From contig KK211275.1 of NCBI GenBank assembly GCA_000621425.1, positions 350,523-414,522 of the forward strand: 64,000 nt of DNA, written 5' to 3'. This document shows, in pieces, positions 26,695 to 35,152 of the stretch. Each line of letters opens with the position of its first letter. The stretch's first letter is position 1. The translations under genes and the position numbers were made by a program. The notes below the pieces were generated by a model, which made no database searches, had not been told where the DNA came from, and saw nothing but the letters and a program-made list of their open reading frames with translations. The DNA is from Lachnospiraceae bacterium AB2028. GTDB lineage: Bacteria; Bacillota; Clostridia; Lachnospirales; Lachnospiraceae.

Positions 26695-26723
26695 TTGTAT
26701 TTTGGGGAAGTATGCAATATACT
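26695..26723 (+). promoter_or_regulatory. Promoter for the GGDEF gene
   Basis: TTGTAT, 17 bases, TATACT; predicted start near 26730, about 57 bases before the start codon. Confidence 0.55.
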
Positions 26724-26786
26724 TTAATCCAGGCAAACTTAATTGATACCAACGTCTGACAAAAAATTATATGGGAATAAAAGCTG

Positions 26787-28037
26787 ATGGATAAGATATT
26801 AAGTACTGTATTTTATATATCGTTCTGCGCCTATCTGGTGCTGTACATGATCATGTTCTACAGTTCGCTGAAAGCATGCTTTTTAAGGACTGGAAAGGGC
26901 CGGGTCAGGCTTTTTCTGCTGTCGCTGGCTACGAATCCGTTGGTGATATTCTGTTTGTCTTATGTGGCGGTGCTTTACCTGGGCGGACTGCTGGTAAGCA
27001 TTACTGAGAAATGCGGGTTTGTTTCTGCTATCGACAGAATAATGAATTCATCCGGGCTTTCCTTTGCGCTTACTATGGTGGGCGGACTGGTATTTGTGAT
27101 GATGTCGCTGCTGCTTTCAAGGATTGTGGCAAATTGGCTGAAGGCATCGAATGTTTCGCTTGTCACGTTCACTTATCTGATGTTTGCAATTATTTTCTGT
27201 TTTTCTGGAGGAAGGAGCCCCGAAGACAGCAGCTATGCTGTCACATCAGATATTATAAACATCGTAAGCAGTATGTCGTCTGTTGCAGCGGTGCTTTATC
27301 TGTATTTTTCTGTAATAAAGGGGCTGGTGGGACTGACGGATAAAAAGCACTATATTAACTGGAAGCTGTTTATGATACCGCCGTCGTTTTTTCTGCTTGT
27401 CTATTATGTTTTTGATTTTCTGACATTTATGTATGGCGGATACGCGGCAAATGTGGTGGCGCAGATATATTCCATGATAGTTCTGTTGCTGTTTATATGG
27501 ACATTTTATGTAATTATCACGACTATAAATGCAACTAACGCGGCCATAGAGGCAACATATGAAAGCGAGCATGACAAGCTTACGGGATTGTACAACAAGG
27601 GCAAGTACATGTCCATGAAAGCAGGAAATTTCGGCAATCCGTCATCTATCGCCGTATACAATTTTGATGTGAATAACCTGAAGTACATAAATGACAACTT
27701 TGGACATGAGAGAGGCGATGAGCTTATCATCAAGGCAGCGAAGAGCATTCAGGCGGTAGTGTCCGAAAGGGTGTACGGTTTCAGGATGGGGGGCGATGAG
27801 TATGTTATGGTGGCCGTAAACATTACAATGGAGGAGGCTGAGGAAATAAAAGGACAGTGGGAGCAGGCGCTGGCAGAACTTAACCTGGAAGGCGATGTTT
27901 ACTGCGTGATGGCCTGCGGCCTGCAGTTCGGAGAAGGTGATTTTGATTATGACGAGCTTTATCATAGGGCGGATGCGGAGATGTATCTTGATAAGAAAGC
28001 AAGGAAGGAAAAGGGACTGACTTCGCATTTAAAATAA
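26787..28037 (+). CDS. Membrane-bound GGDEF domain protein, putative diguanylate cyclase
   Basis: A 416-residue protein with about seven hydrophobic segments in residues ~1-245 and a GGDEF domain in residues ~255-416. The domain opens with HDKLTGLYNKGKYM and has the active-site loop RMGGDEYVMVA at ~residue 333, so the signature reads GGDEY; Tyr at the last position is tolerated in active enzymes. I see no RxxD product-inhibition site just before the loop. It would make c-di-GMP from two GTP in response to a membrane signal. The sensor region matches no family I recognise. A PilZ protein encoded at 22.8 kb is a possible downstream receptor. Confidence 0.85.
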   Translation: MDKILSTVFYISFCAYLVLYMIMFYSSLKACFLRTGKGRVRLFLLSLATNPLVIFCLSYVAVLYLGGLLVSITEKCGFVSAIDRIMNSSGLSFALTMVGGLVFVMMSLLLSRIVANWLKASNVSLVTFTYLMFAIIFCFSGGRSPEDSSYAVTSDIINIVSSMSSVAAVLYLYFSVIKGLVGLTDKKHYINWKLFMIPPSFFLLVYYVFDFLTFMYGGYAANVVAQIYSMIVLLLFIWTFYVIITTINATNAAIEATYESEHDKLTGLYNKGKYMSMKAGNFGNPSSIAVYNFDVNNLKYINDNFGHERGDELIIKAAKSIQAVVSERVYGFRMGGDEYVMVAVNITMEEAEEIKGQWEQALAELNLEGDVYCVMACGLQFGEGDFDYDELYHRADAEMYLDKKARKEKGLTSHLK

Positions 28038-28070
28038 AAAAAATAAGGCAAATTTTGACGGATACTTTTC

Positions 28071-28099
28071 TTGTAAGCATGTGAATAGTTTGGTAAAAT
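28071..28099 (+). promoter_or_regulatory. Promoter for the EF-G-like gene
   Basis: TTGTAA, 17 bases, TAAAAT, starting 34 bases after the GGDEF stop. Confidence 0.55.
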
Positions 28100-28169
28100 A
28101 TATCTGTTTAGATTCTGCGGGTTCTTCCGCGTTTCGGGGGGCGCGCCATAGTTGATTGGAGGTTACAGC

Positions 28170-30260
28170 ATGAATATTTACACCACAGACAAGATCCGTA
28201 ATGTCGTATTGCTCGGCCACAGCGGTGCGGGCAAAACATCTCTGGCCGAATCAATGGCTTATCTTGCGGGACTTACGAACCGCATGGGCAGCGTTGAAGA
28301 AGGCAACACTCTTTCAGATTTCACCAAAGAAGAACAGAAGAGAAAGATTTCACTGACAACAAGTATCATTCCTATGGAATGGGAAGGGGCAAAGATCAAC
28401 CTGATGGATGCACCCGGAATGTTTGATTTCGTCGGTGAGGCAGAGGAGGCATGTTCGGCAGCGGGAGCAGCTATTATTGTTGTTTCCGGTAAGGCTGGTG
28501 TGGAAGTAGGTACTGAGCGTGCATGGGATATGTGCGAGAAGTTCAACCTGCCCAGAATGTTTTATGTTACAGATATGGATGTGGACAACGCATCCTTCAG
28601 AAAGGTTGTTGAGGAGCTGACCGAGAAGTACGGCAAGAAGATAGCTCCTCTTCATTTCCCTATAAGAGAAAACGAAAAGTTTGTCGGCTATGTAAATGTT
28701 ATATCCGGCAAGGCTCAGAAGTGGGTCGGCAAGGAAGTAAAAGAATGCGATATGCCTGACTATGCACAGGAATATCTTGATAAGTATACTGATGTACTTA
28801 TGGAGGCAGTCGCCGAGACCAGCGAAGACATGATGGAAAGATATTTCGGCGGCGAGACTTTCTCCGAGGACGAGATAAGAGCTGCACTTCGTATCAGCGT
28901 TAACAATAACGAGATCTATCCTATATCCATGGGATCAAATACACTGTGCCAGGGTACATACGCACTGCTTGACGATATCGTTAAGCTCTGCCCGCCGCCT
29001 ACCATCAGAAAGGCTGCCGGCGTATCCCTGAAGACTAACGAGATCTTCCAGGCTGACTATGATTTCTCAAAGCCCAAGAGTGCTTACATCTGGAAGACTA
29101 TCGTGGATCCTTTCATCGGCAAGTATTCACTCATCAAGGTAATGAGCGGCGTGCTTAAGGCTGACGACATGATCTACAACAAGGATAAGGACATTGAAGA
29201 AAAGGTTGCAAAGCTTTATGTTATGTGCGGATCCAAGGCTACAGAAGTAAAGGAACTTCATGCCGGCGACATCGGAGCTATCGCAAAGCTTACCGCAGCC
29301 CGTACAGGAAATACACTTTCTACCAAGGCAAATACAATTCAGTATGGTAAGACACAGCTTTCAGTGCCTTACACTTGCATGAGATACAAGCCCAAGAACA
29401 AGGGCGATGTGGACAAGCTTGCACAGGCTCTCCAGAAGATGGGACACGAAGACCTTACAATGAAGGTTGTTAATGACGGTGAGAACCGCCAGACACTTAT
29501 CTACGGTATAGGCGAGATGCAGATTGATGTTATCGCATCCAAGCTTAAGGATCAGTACAATATCGAGATCGAGCTTTCAGATCCTAAGGTTGCATACAAG
29601 GAGACCGTAAAGAAGAAGTCCGACGTTGAGTACAAATATAAAAAGCAGTCCGGCGGACACGGCCAGTACGGTCATGTAAAGATGAGATTCGAGTCATCGG
29701 GCGACCTTGACAAGCCTTATGTATTCGAGGAGGAAGTAGTGGGCGGATCCGTTCCCAAGAACTATTTCCCTGCTGTTGAAAAGGGTATCGCAGATGCCGT
29801 ACAGAGAGGTCCTCTGGCAGCATATCCCGTAGTAGGAATCAAGGCTACTCTTTATGACGGATCATACCATCCGGTAGACTCTTCGGAAATGGCATTCAAG
29901 ACAGCTGCAATCCAGGCATTCAAGAAGGGCGTTATGGAAGCAGGCCCCATTCTCTTAGAGCCTATCGCATCCCTTAAGGTTACAATACCGGATGCATTTA
30001 CCGGCGATGTAATGGGCGACCTTAACAAGCGCCGAGGCAGAGTGCTGGGAATGAATCCCGCAGGTTCAGGCAAGCAGACCGTAGAGGCTGAAATCCCTAT
30101 GTCATGCCTGCAGGGCTACTGCACAGTGCTCAGGTCCATGACAGGCGGAAGAGGCGATTATTCCTATGAGTTCATCCGTTATGAGCAGGCTCCTTCGGAT
30201 GTACAGGAGAAGGAAGTTGCCGCAAGGGCTGAAGCTGTTAAGGCTGATAATGCGGAGTAA
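28170..30260 (+). CDS. EF-G-2-like translational GTPase
   Basis: A 696-residue EF-G-like GTPase with the full set of domains (G, II-V; domain IV near SGGHGQYGHVKMRFE, domain V near IPMSCLQGYCTVLRSMTGGRG). The G motifs differ from canonical EF-G. G1 is GHSGAGKT. G3 is DAPGMFDF, so the catalytic His of DTPGH is Met. G4 reads TDMD instead of NKMD. This places it with the EF-G-2/EF-G-like paralogues rather than the housekeeping FusA. Start ATG 28170 has GGAGG 7 bases upstream; the TTG at 28152 does not. It is monocistronic, not next to rpsL-rpsG-tuf. Family members hydrolyse GTP poorly or are of unclear role in translation; that part is inference. Confidence 0.85.
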   Translation: MNIYTTDKIRNVVLLGHSGAGKTSLAESMAYLAGLTNRMGSVEEGNTLSDFTKEEQKRKISLTTSIIPMEWEGAKINLMDAPGMFDFVGEAEEACSAAGAAIIVVSGKAGVEVGTERAWDMCEKFNLPRMFYVTDMDVDNASFRKVVEELTEKYGKKIAPLHFPIRENEKFVGYVNVISGKAQKWVGKEVKECDMPDYAQEYLDKYTDVLMEAVAETSEDMMERYFGGETFSEDEIRAALRISVNNNEIYPISMGSNTLCQGTYALLDDIVKLCPPPTIRKAAGVSLKTNEIFQADYDFSKPKSAYIWKTIVDPFIGKYSLIKVMSGVLKADDMIYNKDKDIEEKVAKLYVMCGSKATEVKELHAGDIGAIAKLTAARTGNTLSTKANTIQYGKTQLSVPYTCMRYKPKNKGDVDKLAQALQKMGHEDLTMKVVNDGENRQTLIYGIGEMQIDVIASKLKDQYNIEIELSDPKVAYKETVKKKSDVEYKYKKQSGGHGQYGHVKMRFESSGDLDKPYVFEEEVVGGSVPKNYFPAVEKGIADAVQRGPLAAYPVVGIKATLYDGSYHPVDSSEMAFKTAAIQAFKKGVMEAGPILLEPIASLKVTIPDAFTGDVMGDLNKRRGRVLGMNPAGSGKQTVEAEIPMSCLQGYCTVLRSMTGGRGDYSYEFIRYEQAPSDVQEKEVAARAEAVKADNAE

Positions 30261-30271
30261 AATTTGTTAAT

Positions 30272-30341
30272 TAAGTTTGATTGATTAAACTTATTGCCCG
30301 TCCGCTCGGATGTGTTTACAGACATAGGCGAGTTGGACGGG
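30272..30341 (+). other. Stem-loops after the EF-G-like gene
   Basis: Two hairpins follow the stop: TAAGTTT/AAACTTA (30272-30292) and CCCGTCC-G-CTCG paired with CGAG-TT-GGACGGG (30297-30341). No T run follows, so they may stabilise the mRNA 3' end or act as a weak terminator. Confidence 0.5.
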
Positions 30342-30361
30342 TATAGTTTGTATAATGTTTT

Positions 30362-30390
30362 TTGAGATGTTTAAGTAAACGGCATAATAT
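30362..30390 (+). promoter_or_regulatory. Promoter for aroK
   Basis: TTGAGA, 17 bases, TAATAT, ending 15 bases before the aroK start, which implies a very short leader. Confidence 0.5.
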
Positions 30391-30404
30391 TTTAGAGTGA
30401 GATT

Positions 30405-30926
30405 ATGGAAAATATAATTCTTATCGGCTATATGGGCTCCGGCAAAAGCTCGGTGGCAAGATCACTGGCAGAGAAGACCGGTATGGCTTTTTTAGATACG
30501 GACCACCGTATAGAAGAAAATGAAAAAAGAAAGATCAGTGATATCTTTGCGTCTGATGGCGAGGCGGTATTCAGGGATATGGAGACTGCACTTTTAAGAC
30601 AGCTTATAGATGACGGATTTAGGGGAATACTTTCCACCGGCGGAGGAATGCCGGTGCGTGAGGAAAACCGGGCACTTTTAAAACAGCTGGGAAAAGTGAT
30701 ATATTTAAGGACCTCTGTGGACACACTGGCCATGCGCCTTATGGGAGACCGCAGCAGGCCCCTTCTGCAGGGTGAGACGGCTGAAAGCAAAAAGCAGAAG
30801 ATCGCAGACATGCTTGAAGCCCGGGAACCGGCCTATACAGATGCGGCGGATGCGGTAATCCCTACGGATGAGATGACGACAGCGGGGCTTGCTGACGAGA
30901 TACTTACTTACATGACTTTTGCATAA
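30405..30926 (+). CDS. aroK: Shikimate kinase
   Basis: Phosphorylates shikimate at the 3-hydroxyl using ATP. The 173-residue protein has the P-loop GYMGSGKSSVA at residues ~8-18, the shikimate-binding DTDHRIEE segment, the conserved FRDMET with its Arg, and STGGGMP at residues ~78-84. The lid-domain Arg lies in GDRSRPLL. It is followed after 49 bases by aroQ, forming a small shikimate-pathway unit separate from aroA. Confidence 0.95.
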   Translation: MENIILIGYMGSGKSSVARSLAEKTGMAFLDTDHRIEENEKRKISDIFASDGEAVFRDMETALLRQLIDDGFRGILSTGGGMPVREENRALLKQLGKVIYLRTSVDTLAMRLMGDRSRPLLQGETAESKKQKIADMLEAREPAYTDAADAVIPTDEMTTAGLADEILTYMTFA

Positions 30927-30975
30927 GTGCTTTTTCACAAGATTCAAGAAAACATAAGCATTAGAAAGAGGGACT

Positions 30976-31422
30976 ATGAAGATACTTATAATCAACGGAC
31001 CTAACATCAATTTTTTAGGCATCAGGGAAAAGGCTGTTTACGGCACCAAGAACTATGACGGGCTTTTAGAGATGATAGCCCAAAAGGCAGAAGAAACCGG
31101 TAATATGGTTGAGGTTTTCCAGTCCAACCATGAGGGGGCCATAATCGACCGTATACAGGATGCATATTCCGACGGAACACAGGGCATAATAATCAATCCC
31201 GGTGCGTATACCCATTACAGCTATGCAATCCGTGATGCCCTTGCCAGCTATGATATTCCAAGGATAGAAATCCATATTTCAGATATAGATGCCAGGGAAG
31301 AGTTCAGGAAGGTGTCGGTTGTGACAGAAGTGTGCGACGAACAGATAAAGGGACTGGGGCTTGAAGGCTATCTTGTGGCAATCGACCATATGATGGAGCT
31401 GATAGGTACGGCCGGCAGCTGA
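30976..31422 (+). CDS. aroQ: 3-dehydroquinate dehydratase, type II
   Basis: Dehydrates 3-dehydroquinate to 3-dehydroshikimate by the type II enolate mechanism as a dodecamer. The 148-residue protein has INGPNINFLGIREKAVYG at the N-terminus (active-site Arg and Tyr), NPGAYTHYSYAIRDAL with the Asn-Pro-Gly-Ala loop, and the catalytic-His segment EIHISDIDAREEFR. Length and motifs are standard. It is co-directional with aroK; the gap to efp contains a separate promoter. Confidence 0.96.
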   Translation: MKILIINGPNINFLGIREKAVYGTKNYDGLLEMIAQKAEETGNMVEVFQSNHEGAIIDRIQDAYSDGTQGIIINPGAYTHYSYAIRDALASYDIPRIEIHISDIDAREEFRKVSVVTEVCDEQIKGLGLEGYLVAIDHMMELIGTAGS

Positions 31423-31481
31423 TCGTTGAGAGGTTTTAGGTTCTATTGGCAAAATAGGACAAGAACAGTTTGAAAAAACTC

Positions 31482-31510
31482 TTGAAATGAGAAAAGAGAT
31501 AGAGTAAGAT
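31482..31510 (+). promoter_or_regulatory. Promoter for efp
   Basis: TTGAAA, 17 bases, TAAGAT, about 40 bases upstream of the efp start and followed by a strong AGGAGG. Confidence 0.6.
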
Positions 31511-31551
31511 ATTACAGTATTATTTTGTGACTATTTTAGGAGGAAGTATTT

Positions 31552-32109
31552 ATGATATCTGCAGGCGAATTCAGAAACGGTATGACTATTGAATATGATA
31601 ACAGCGTTTATCAGATAGTTGAGTTCCAGCATGTAAAACCGGGTAAGGGTGCGGCTTTTGTTCGTACTAAGCTCAAGGATGTTAAGAACGGCGGTGTTGT
31701 CGAGAAGACTTTCAGACCGACAGAAAAGTGCCCGCAGGCGCGTATAGACAGAAAGGAAATGCAGTATCTGTATTCAGACGGAGATCTTTACAACTTCATG
31801 GATACAGAGAACTATGAGCAGATCGCACTTGATAAGAACGCTGTAGGCGATGCTCTTAAGTTCGTTAAGGAAAATGAGATGGTTAAGGTATGCTCCCACA
31901 ACGGAAGCGTATTCGCAATCGAGCCTCCTCTTTTTGTAGAGCTTGAGATTTCTGACACAGAGCCCGGTTTCAAGGGTGATACTGCAACAGGTGCTACAAA
32001 GCCGGCTACCGTTGAGACAGGTGCACAGGTTTCCGTTCCTTTGTTTGTCAATACAGGCGACAAGATAAAGATCGACACAAGAACCGGAGAGTATTTAAGC
32101 CGCGTATAA
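31552..32109 (+). CDS. efp: Elongation factor P
   Basis: EF-P enters the ribosomal E site and relieves stalling at polyproline stretches. The 185-residue protein has the three-domain family pattern. The domain I tip loop reads [13 protein letters not shown] with Lys32 at the tip, the position modified (5-aminopentanolylation) in Bacillus subtilis; the loop context matches that type rather than the beta-lysyl type. The C-terminal [17 protein letters not shown] is conserved. AGGAGG lies 8 bases upstream. It is followed by a clear terminator, so it is monocistronic. The Pro-rich protein at 12.4 kb is an obvious potential client (inference). Confidence 0.97.
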   Translation: MISAGEFRNGMTIEYDNSVYQIVEFQHVKPGKGAAFVRTKLKDVKNGGVVEKTFRPTEKCPQARIDRKEMQYLYSDGDLYNFMDTENYEQIALDKNAVGDALKFVKENEMVKVCSHNGSVFAIEPPLFVELEISDTEPGFKGDTATGATKPATVETGAQVSVPLFVNTGDKIKIDTRTGEYLSRV

Positions 32110-32173
32110 TCAGTGTCGCAAGATTAAAGACAGGGTGACATAGCCCTGATCTAAATCACCGAGAAATGTAAGG

Positions 32174-32216
32174 CAGCAGATGTAAAATTCTAGGATTTTA
32201 TATCTGTTGTTTTTTT
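32174..32216 (+). terminator. Terminator after efp
   Basis: CAGCAGATGTAAAA pairs with TTTTATATCTGTTG across an 8-base loop, followed by seven T residues. Confidence 0.88.
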
Positions 32217-32225
32217 GTTTTAAAA

Positions 32226-32385
32226 GCGACCAAAGTAATTGTGACACGCAAGCTTGCTTGCAATGTCACCGGTTACTTTGGTCGCGCCCCTTGCATGAGC
32301 AAGTAGCGGGCGAAGCCCGCGGGATTGCGAATGCAGGGGTAGGATTGCGGGAGTGCGGAGCACGGAGCAATCCGTAAAACGGTTT
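32226..32385 (+). repeat. Large palindromic element between efp and the DUF5688 gene
   Basis: A 60-base near-palindrome has arms GCGACCAAAGTAA (32226-32238) and TTACTTTGGTCGC (32273-32285), then inner pairs GTGACA/TGTCAC and GCAAG/CTTGC. It is followed by GCGGGC/GCCCGC (near 32306-32321) and GGATTGC/GCAATCC (near 32351-32375). There is no ORF. It looks like an interspersed palindromic (REP/BIME-like) element; whether it recurs elsewhere in the genome cannot be seen here. Confidence 0.6.
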
Positions 32386-32410
32386 AGTATCTTTTACAGG
32401 AGGAAAATAT

Positions 32411-33394
32411 ATGGATTTTATAGATTTTTGTAATAAAGTAAAAAAGTCTCTGGAGGACTATTACGGTGATGAAAAGGAAGTTGAAATAAGGAGCGTGACC
32501 AAGAATAACGGTGTTGTGTTGCAGGGATTAACGGTCAGAGGGAAGGGCAGTAAACTGGCGCCTACTATCTACCTGGAGAACTTTTATGAGCATTATAGTT
32601 CAGGCAGGACTTTTTCTTCTGTAATAGAAGAAATAATTAGCCTTGCGGTGGTAAAAAAAGACCATTTATTTTTTGATCCGGAGGATTTTGAAAACTTTGA
32701 AAAAGCAAAGGAACATATTGTGATAAAACTCATAAACACAGAACTGAATAAATGGTTATTAAAGGAAGTCCCGAATTTTCCATTCCATGATATGTCTGTA
32801 GTGTTTTTCTATTTGATCGAAGGGGGAGAAGGAGGCAATGCATCGATCCTTATCAATAACACACATATGGCTACCTGGAAGACAGATCCTGACACCTTGT
32901 ATAAAATCGCCCTTAAGAATGCTCCGGTCATGCTTCCGGCCAAACTTCACAAAATGGACAGCTTGATGAGAAACATTTTTTTGGAGGACATAAAAAGAAA
33001 ATTTGAGTCAGGCGTATTGAATTGCCCGGATGAATATGGTTCTGATGACAATTCATGGATGGAGAATCTTGCTGATGAAATGCTGGAGATGATGAAGAAC
33101 GGATGTGAATCCAGAATTTATGTACTTACAAACAGGGAAAAGTATTTCGGAGCATCCTGTATTCTGTATGATAATGTGTTGAAGGACTGTGCAGAGCAGA
33201 CCGGTGGCGGTTTTTATATCCTGCCTTCGTCTGTGCATGAGTTGATACTTGTGCCTGACAAAATGGCTGACGATGTAGAGTCATTAAGCAGGATGGTGCG
33301 TGAAGTAAATGACACACAGGTCGAGGAAGATGAGATATTAGGGTATTCTGTGTATCACTATGAACCTGTAGACAATTTGTTACAAATATGTTAA
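32411..33394 (+). CDS. DUF5688 family protein
   Basis: A 327-residue protein I recognise as DUF5688, a family common in Lachnospiraceae and of unknown function. The typical start is MDFIDFCNKVKKSLEDYYGD, followed by NGVVLQGLTVRGKGSKLAPTI in the expected position (quoted from residue 33). The C-terminal half carries the conserved YVLTNREKYFGASCILYDNV and GGGFYILPSSVHELILVPD segments. There is no signal peptide or membrane span, so it is probably cytoplasmic. A strong AGGAGG precedes the ATG. It stands alone between the palindromic element and a tRNA gene. Confidence 0.85.
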   Translation: MDFIDFCNKVKKSLEDYYGDEKEVEIRSVTKNNGVVLQGLTVRGKGSKLAPTIYLENFYEHYSSGRTFSSVIEEIISLAVVKKDHLFFDPEDFENFEKAKEHIVIKLINTELNKWLLKEVPNFPFHDMSVVFFYLIEGGEGGNASILINNTHMATWKTDPDTLYKIALKNAPVMLPAKLHKMDSLMRNIFLEDIKRKFESGVLNCPDEYGSDDNSWMENLADEMLEMMKNGCESRIYVLTNREKYFGASCILYDNVLKDCAEQTGGGFYILPSSVHELILVPDKMADDVESLSRMVREVNDTQVEEDEILGYSVYHYEPVDNLLQIC

Positions 33395-33397
33395 AAT
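33369..33397 (+). promoter_or_regulatory. Possible promoter for tRNA-Arg inside the DUF5688 gene end
   Basis: TAGACA, 17 bases, TAAAAT, overlapping the DUF5688 stop codon. Transcription would begin near 33404 and pass through the palindrome at 33413-33438 before the tRNA. Confidence 0.4.
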
Positions 33398-33412
33398 AGC
33401 AAAGTTTGTTGG

Positions 33413-33438
33413 GGTTACCGAAAAATTTTTCGGTAACC
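33413..33438 (+). terminator. Perfect palindrome between the DUF5688 gene and tRNA-Arg
   Basis: GGTTACCGAAAAA and its exact complement TTTTTCGGTAACC abut with no spacer. It is probably a terminator for DUF5688 (works in either direction), although it lies only 5 bases before the tRNA. Confidence 0.6.
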
Positions 33439-33443
33439 TTAAA

Positions 33444-33515
33444 GCACCCGTAGTCTAGTGGATAGAACGGAGGCCTCCGACGCCTTTGACGCAGGTTCGA
33501 CTCCTGTCGGGTGCA
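33444..33515 (+). tRNA. tRNA-Arg (anticodon CCG)
   Basis: A complete 72-base cloverleaf: acceptor GCACCCG/CGGGTGC, D-arm GTCTAGTGGATAGAAC, anticodon stem GAGGC/GCCTT with loop CTCCGAC, 4-base variable region and T-arm GCAGG-TTCGACT-CCTGT. Anticodon CCG reads CGG (Arg). The 3' CCA is not encoded and must be added enzymatically. No other tRNA is next to it. Confidence 0.95.
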
Positions 33516-33600
33516 ATAAAGAAAGTAATGGCTCAAGCCTTTTTCTAAATTGGGCTATTACGTCAGAATCAATCTAAAATGGGGATTACAGTAGACTGAT

Positions 33601-35136
33601 ATGAGCAAAAAAAACAAAAAAAGAAATAATAACCAGGCCAATAAGGCACCACAGAACTTTTCATCAAATGAGGATTCCGTTATGTCTCATCCCGATGATG
33701 TGAATGATGTTGGTACTACGGATGAAAATGTTGCTGAAGCAAATTTGGAAGATGTGTTTGCAGAGGACGACGCTGCCGGCGCCGATGAAAAAGATGTAAC
33801 TGAGAGCGAAAATGATTCAAATGTTCCACCTGAGGAAGAAGAGTGGGAAGAAGACGCTATAGAGACTCTTTCTGATGATGAATTTGACGGTCTCGATGAA
33901 TCGTCGCGTAAAAAACATGTGAAATGGACATCTTTAGGGGACAGTTCTTTTAATGCGTCATCCAGGAAGAAATCATCCGGCAAGTCTACGGGTAACAGGA
34001 TTCCGTTCATTGTTGGTGGTGCTCTGCTTGCTGTTCTTGTTATTATTGGTGTAGGTATTCTTATCACAAAAAATATGAATAAAACACCTGAAGTTTCACT
34101 TTCACAGGGAAGTGTTTCGGGAAGTGAAACGGCAGTAGAGGAATCGTATGTTGTTACTACGGAGCCACTGGCAGAAAATGCATATTCGGATGTAAATACA
34201 CTGGTTGCAAAATATTTTGCAGCAAGAAGCGGTGAAGAACTTCAGAGTAGCAATGTAATAAAGCAGCCTTTAAACAGCAGGGATGCAGCCAAGATAGAAG
34301 CAAGAAATATCTATGTTGAGAAGTATGAGAATATTAACTGCTACACGAAACCGGGACCTTACGAGGGATCGTATGTTGTATTTGCCACATATGATCTTAA
34401 GTTAAAGGATTGGGAACAGACTGCTCCGGGACTCATAACAATATTCGTATGTACAGATACTGACGGTAGCCTGTATGTTCACACCGGAGACTTTGAAGAA
34501 AAGCTGGCTGATTATATCCGCGAGGTATCCGCTCAGGATGATGTAATGGCTCTGCTCAATGAGGTGGATTCGAATTATAATGAGATACTGGATTCTGATG
34601 CTGATTTTGCAGCATATATGAATTCTTTGAATGAACTCATAAAGAACTCAGTAGGCGAGATACTCGCAGAGGCTGCTGCAGAAGAAGGGGCAGTTGACAG
34701 CGCATCTGATAATTCTGTTGAGGTAATCTCAGATGGCGAGATCATGGTGGAGACTACCGATACCGTCAATGTAAGGTCTTCAGATGATGAGAATGCTGAT
34801 AGGCTCGGCGTTGTAAATGAAGGTACACAGCTCATATGTCTTGAACAGCGCTCAAACGGCTGGAGTAAAGTAGAATATAATGGTGAGGATGGATATATCA
34901 AGACTGAGTTCCTTAAGGAACTTGGTGGGGATGATTCCGGCAACAGCAATGCAGCCAAGGCAACTATCAAGGAGACTGTAAATGTAAGGTCTTCTGCGTC
35001 AACAAGCGGAGAAAAGCTGGGACTTGCGTATGCAGGCGAGAGCTATGAGATAGTGGAGTCTGCAAAGAACGGCTGGATAGGAATTAAGTTTAACGGCAAG
35101 ACAGGATATGTTAAGACTGATTATGTAGATCAGTGA
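33601..35136 (+). CDS. Membrane-anchored protein with two C-terminal SH3b domains
   Basis: A 511-residue protein. The N-terminal ~120 residues are cytoplasmic, starting very basic (SKKNKKRNNN) then strongly acidic. A single membrane span lies at residues ~134-157 (IPFIVGGALLAVLVIIGVGI). The extracellular part begins with an unrecognised ~220-residue region with a cystatin/NTF2-like feel (YFAARSGEELQ). It ends with two bacterial SH3 domains at ~385-440 and ~455-511, each with the VNVRSS and GYIKTEF/GYVKTDY signatures. SH3b domains usually bind peptidoglycan, so a cell-wall-facing sensor or anchor is likely. No enzymatic domain is seen. It converges with the ABC operon. Confidence 0.8.
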   Translation: MSKKNKKRNNNQANKAPQNFSSNEDSVMSHPDDVNDVGTTDENVAEANLEDVFAEDDAAGADEKDVTESENDSNVPPEEEEWEEDAIETLSDDEFDGLDESSRKKHVKWTSLGDSSFNASSRKKSSGKSTGNRIPFIVGGALLAVLVIIGVGILITKNMNKTPEVSLSQGSVSGSETAVEESYVVTTEPLAENAYSDVNTLVAKYFAARSGEELQSSNVIKQPLNSRDAAKIEARNIYVEKYENINCYTKPGPYEGSYVVFATYDLKLKDWEQTAPGLITIFVCTDTDGSLYVHTGDFEEKLADYIREVSAQDDVMALLNEVDSNYNEILDSDADFAAYMNSLNELIKNSVGEILAEAAAEEGAVDSASDNSVEVISDGEIMVETTDTVNVRSSDDENADRLGVVNEGTQLICLEQRSNGWSKVEYNGEDGYIKTEFLKELGGDDSGNSNAAKATIKETVNVRSSASTSGEKLGLAYAGESYEIVESAKNGWIGIKFNGKTGYVKTDYVDQ

Positions 35137-35152
35137 TATCCTAAAAAATAAA

